Positions 61,915 to 64,000 of a stretch of DNA of 64,000 nucleotides are shown here, piece after piece; the stretch's first letter is position 1; each line of letters begins with the position of its first letter. Source of the DNA: JACCXG01 sp963785755 (lineage in GTDB: Bacteria; Acidobacteriota; Vicinamibacteria; Vicinamibacterales; 2-12-FULL-66-21); the NCBI GenBank assembly GCA_963785755.1, contig CAWAXG010000057.1, forward strand, positions 1 through 64,000, read 5' to 3'. A model generated the notes under the pieces. That model was not told the DNA's origin and did not search any database. It saw nothing but the letters and a program-made list of their open reading frames with translations. Made by a program: the position numbers and the translations under genes.

Positions 61915-62174
61915 GATTCAAACTGACCCACTACCGATTCCGACGACGGCTTGCCACCGCACTATTCAGGCGTCGGTCAAATTGACGACGCCATGTGCCG
62001 TTTCACGTCAAGAGAACGATCCTGTCAGCGTCCCGCCCAGTTCAAGACGACGGTCATCCCGGCCGGTGGATTGGTGGGTGGAGAGACGAGACTGGAACGT
62101 GGCTGTAGACGCGAACAGTCAGGTTCACGACGTGGTTTGCGACTGCGGAATAGTTCATGGCGAGCGCGAAATAG
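61915..62174. other. Intergenic region after the thioredoxin-like gene
   Basis: No gene is seen in these 260 bp on either strand. It lies between convergent genes; the only structure found is the hairpin just downstream (62175-62211). Confidence 0.5.
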
Positions 62175-62211
62175 AAGGGCGGGCTCACCGTGCTTCGTCG
62201 AACCCGCCCTT
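62175..62211 (-). terminator. Hairpin AAGGGCGGG/CCCGCCCTT after the plastocyanin-like gene
   Basis: A perfect 9-bp stem with a 19-nt loop lies 21 bp after the stop of the minus-strand cupredoxin gene and is followed on that strand by CTATTTCG. This fits an intrinsic terminator. Confidence 0.65.
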
Positions 62212-62232
62212 CCTCGAGATCATCTGCGCGGT

Positions 62233-62799
62233 CTAGTTGACGCGAACCGCGCCGCGCATCCAGGGGTGGATGCAGCACTGGAACTTGTGCAGCCCGGGCT
62301 GCAGCCCCGTCACCGCCTCCGATCCGCCATAGGGCACAAAGGTCAGCGCGGCAGGATTTGCGCATTCCGGCGCGGTCTCGAGCGATCCATTGAGCGGTGC
62401 GACGAAGCCGCCGCCGAAGTCGGCCACCTCGGTGAACGTATGCGCCCGGCCGCCCCGATTGTTCACCTTTAGGCTCTGACCCGCGCGAATGGAGAGATAC
62501 GAGGGCTCGTTCCGCCAGGACGGGTGGCCAATCACCTGCCCTCCGGGAGCGAGCGGGCTGAAGAGAAGCCCGAAGAACTCCGCCACGCTCACGTCTCCTG
62601 TATAGGAGTTCGAGCCGGGGAACGGCGCCTCCTCTGGACAGCCGCCAAATTCGTCGTAATCGGTGTCGTGCTCGGAACAGTTGTCCATGATGTTGACGTT
62701 GGGGTCGGCGCCTCGCACCTGCGCCTTGACAGCGGTCGTCACCATCCACCCGCCCATGGTCAGCATCACCACTGCCAGGGGCATCCATTTGACACGCAT
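62233..62799 (-). CDS. Exported plastocyanin-like blue-copper protein
   Basis: The 188-residue protein has a signal peptide (MRVKWMPLAVVMLTMGGWMV, cleavage after VKA). The mature part starts with an extra Cys-containing segment (NIMDNCSEHDTDYDEFGGCP). The cupredoxin domain carries the type 1 copper ligands: His in GGRAHTFTEVADFG, then Cys, His and Met in LHKFQCCIHPWMRGAVRV. It probably carries electrons in the periplasm. ATG 62799 follows a strong GGAGGAGG site. A terminator-like hairpin follows the stop. Monocistronic. The doubled Cys (CC) at the ligand site is unusual and only one can be the ligand. Confidence 0.9.
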   Translation of the reverse strand: MRVKWMPLAVVMLTMGGWMVTTAVKAQVRGADPNVNIMDNCSEHDTDYDEFGGCPEEAPFPGSNSYTGDVSVAEFFGLLFSPLAPGGQVIGHPSWRNEPSYLSIRAGQSLKVNNRGGRAHTFTEVADFGGGFVAPLNGSLETAPECANPAALTFVPYGGSEAVTGLQPGLHKFQCCIHPWMRGAVRVN

Positions 62800-63028
62800 G
62801 GCTGAACCTCCTCCGGATTGTTAAGTATGGGAGGGCACACTATATCCCAGCGGCCGTGAGGTCTAGCGACAGAGAGACGATATAAGCCGTATTAAGGCTT
62901 TGGTGAGGTCGACGTGTCGAGAAACGGCACGCTCATCCTGGCTGCGCCTCGGGAACGCCCACGTTCCGTCGAGCACCTGCTTGCGGGGGCGATAGGGACG
63001 CACGGTATGTCGCATATAGTTTCCGCTC

Positions 63029-64000
63029 ATGCCGCCGGCTCCAGGCACTCGCGGGAGGTCGACAGACGTGCTCGTCGCCGCAATCCTTGCGGTCGCGGTC
63101 TGCGGCATCGTCCTCGTCTGTCAGCGGTCGATCGCGTTTACTGATTTCGAATTCTGGGGCTACGACTTTCTCGTCAATCACGGCGGGTACGCGCCGGCGT
63201 CGCAGCACATTGTCCTCGTCGACTTCGATGATGCGACGTTCGCGCGGCTGCACCAGTATCCGATCTCGAGAAGAGCGTTTGCCGACGTCATCACGCGAGT
63301 CGCCGCCGGCGGCGCGCGCCTGATCGGGCTGGACGTGTTCCTGAGCGAAGCACGGAGTCCGGACGAGGACGCCGCCTTGCAGCGGGCGCTTGCCGAGGCC
63401 GGCAACGTGATCGTGGCGAGTCAGGCTGGCGCGGGAGGCGTGCCTGAGGTCAGGCCGCTGCCCATGTTCTGCGAGCCCGAACAGCCGTCAGAGATCTCCG
63501 GATTCTGCAAGGAAGGCCCTCCGGGATCCGGCCGGGCGCTCGGATACGCGTTCGTCAATCTGCCGATCGAGAGTGATGGGTTCGTTCGCCGGTTCTTTCT
63601 GTTTTCGGCCGCGCCGCATCCGGGCGTTTCGTTTCCCGCGATGCTGGCGCAGCAATACGCGGGTGAAGCGCTGAAGCCGCTCGGTCCGGATCGCGCGAGT
63701 TTTCTGAACCGGCCCATTCCATATGCGGACAGGTCCGATCGGACTGTCTGGATCGGTGCGTGGAGCCCGATGATCGCGAAGCGGATTTCAGCGATCGACC
63801 TGCTCGAATCTCGCACGGATCCGGCACGGGAGTTCCGAGACAAGCTCGTCCTCGTCGGCCAGAGCCATGATGCCGCGCGCGATCTCCTGATGTCGCCGCT
63901 GTTCAGGCCCGAACCGGCCGCGGGCGCCGCCGGCGCCCCGCGGCCCCGCCTGCGCCTTCCGGGCGTGCAGATTCACGCGTCGGCGATCGAGACGCTGCTC
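63029..64000 (+). CDS. CHASE2-domain membrane sensor protein, cut by the window end
   Basis: The frame from ATG 63029 runs open to the last base. After a TM helix (VLVAAILAVAVCGIVLVCQR) comes a CHASE2 domain: TDFEFWGYDFLVNHGGYAPA, IVLVDFDDATFARLHQYPIS, RRAFADVITRVAAGGARLIG with LDVFLSEARSPDEDAALQRA, GFVRRFFLFSAAPHPGVSFP and DKLVLVGQSHDAARDLLMSP. CHASE2 is an extracellular sensor that usually precedes two or three TM helices and an adenylate cyclase, histidine kinase or Ser/Thr kinase output. The output domain lies beyond the window. About 324 residues are visible. Confidence 0.88.
   Translation, partial: MPPAPGTRGRSTDVLVAAILAVAVCGIVLVCQRSIAFTDFEFWGYDFLVNHGGYAPASQHIVLVDFDDATFARLHQYPISRRAFADVITRVAAGGARLIGLDVFLSEARSPDEDAALQRALAEAGNVIVASQAGAGGVPEVRPLPMFCEPEQPSEISGFCKEGPPGSGRALGYAFVNLPIESDGFVRRFFLFSAAPHPGVSFPAMLAQQYAGEALKPLGPDRASFLNRPIPYADRSDRTVWIGAWSPMIAKRISAIDLLESRTDPAREFRDKLVLVGQSHDAARDLLMSPLFRPEPAAGAAGAPRPRLRLPGVQIHASAIETLL

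Overview
The window looks like a piece of an Acidobacteria chromosome, most likely class Vicinamibacteria. This is inferred from gene content, not measured. The sequence is GC-rich. It carries four large FtsX/MacB-type permeases of the acidobacterial duplicated orphan permease (ADOP) type, three of them paired with PadR repressors. It also has an Oar-like TonB receptor with an N-terminal carboxypeptidase-regulatory-like domain, and a Ser/Thr kinase fused to a TolB-like propeller. No CRISPR array, rRNA, phage module or complete insertion sequence was seen.

Layout. 0-2.2 kb: LPS inner-core genes (heptose-1-P adenylyltransferase, broken by one frameshift, and a heptosyltransferase) plus an isoprenylcysteine-methyltransferase-like membrane enzyme. 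2.2-2.5 kb: tRNA-Val(TAC) and tRNA-Asp(GTC), separated by AT-rich AGATTT-type repeats. 2.5-3.8 kb: an Hsp20 chaperone and a small helical protein. 3.8-4.9 kb: a gene-poor scar with a decayed short-chain dehydrogenase and the 5' half of a tRNA-Ser. 5.5-11.1 kb (minus strand): outer-membrane transporter, formylglycine-generating enzyme (FGE), HAD phosphatase and arylsulfatase, a sulfatase-maturation operon riddled with single-base frameshifts. 11.1-13.5 kb: a histidine kinase and two response regulators. 13.8-15.5 kb: a secreted beta-propeller-like protein. 15.6-21.9 kb: a probable phytate/organophosphate scavenging locus made of TonB receptor, beta-propeller phytase and a divergent secreted metallophosphatase. 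22.1-29.2 kb: a tightly coupled copper/silver efflux operon in which the CusA-like pump carries a FixH/YtkA-like tail and the CusB-like adaptor carries a cupredoxin-like tail. 29.2-33.5 kb: a giant DUF4062-NACHT-WD40 protein resembling animal NWD1/TEP1. 33.5-37.1 kb: an ECF sigma factor with a cupin anti-sigma factor, and a MASE1 histidine kinase. 38.9-51.5 kb: three PadR-ADOP pairs, an orphan permease tail and a fourth ADOP. 51.5-53.1 kb: gene fossils around an intact cold-shock gene. 53.1-56.1 kb: the kinase-propeller protein. 56.1-58.6 kb: an ArsR-type regulator coupled to a CPBP protease, flanked by gene fragments. 58.6-61.1 kb: a MoxR ATPase with a VWA/metallopeptidase-like partner. 61.2-64 kb: a transposase tail, a thioredoxin-fold protein, a plastocyanin-like protein and the start of a CHASE2 protein cut by the window end.

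Two themes cross the window. First, many reading frames are broken by single-base indels that leave conserved residues intact; these are densest in the sulfatase operon and could be read errors or recent decay. Second, at least ten truncated gene fragments lie between healthy genes, which points to repeated deletion or recombination. Metal handling (Cus operon, plastocyanin-like protein) and phosphate/sulfate ester scavenging are the main physiological signals.
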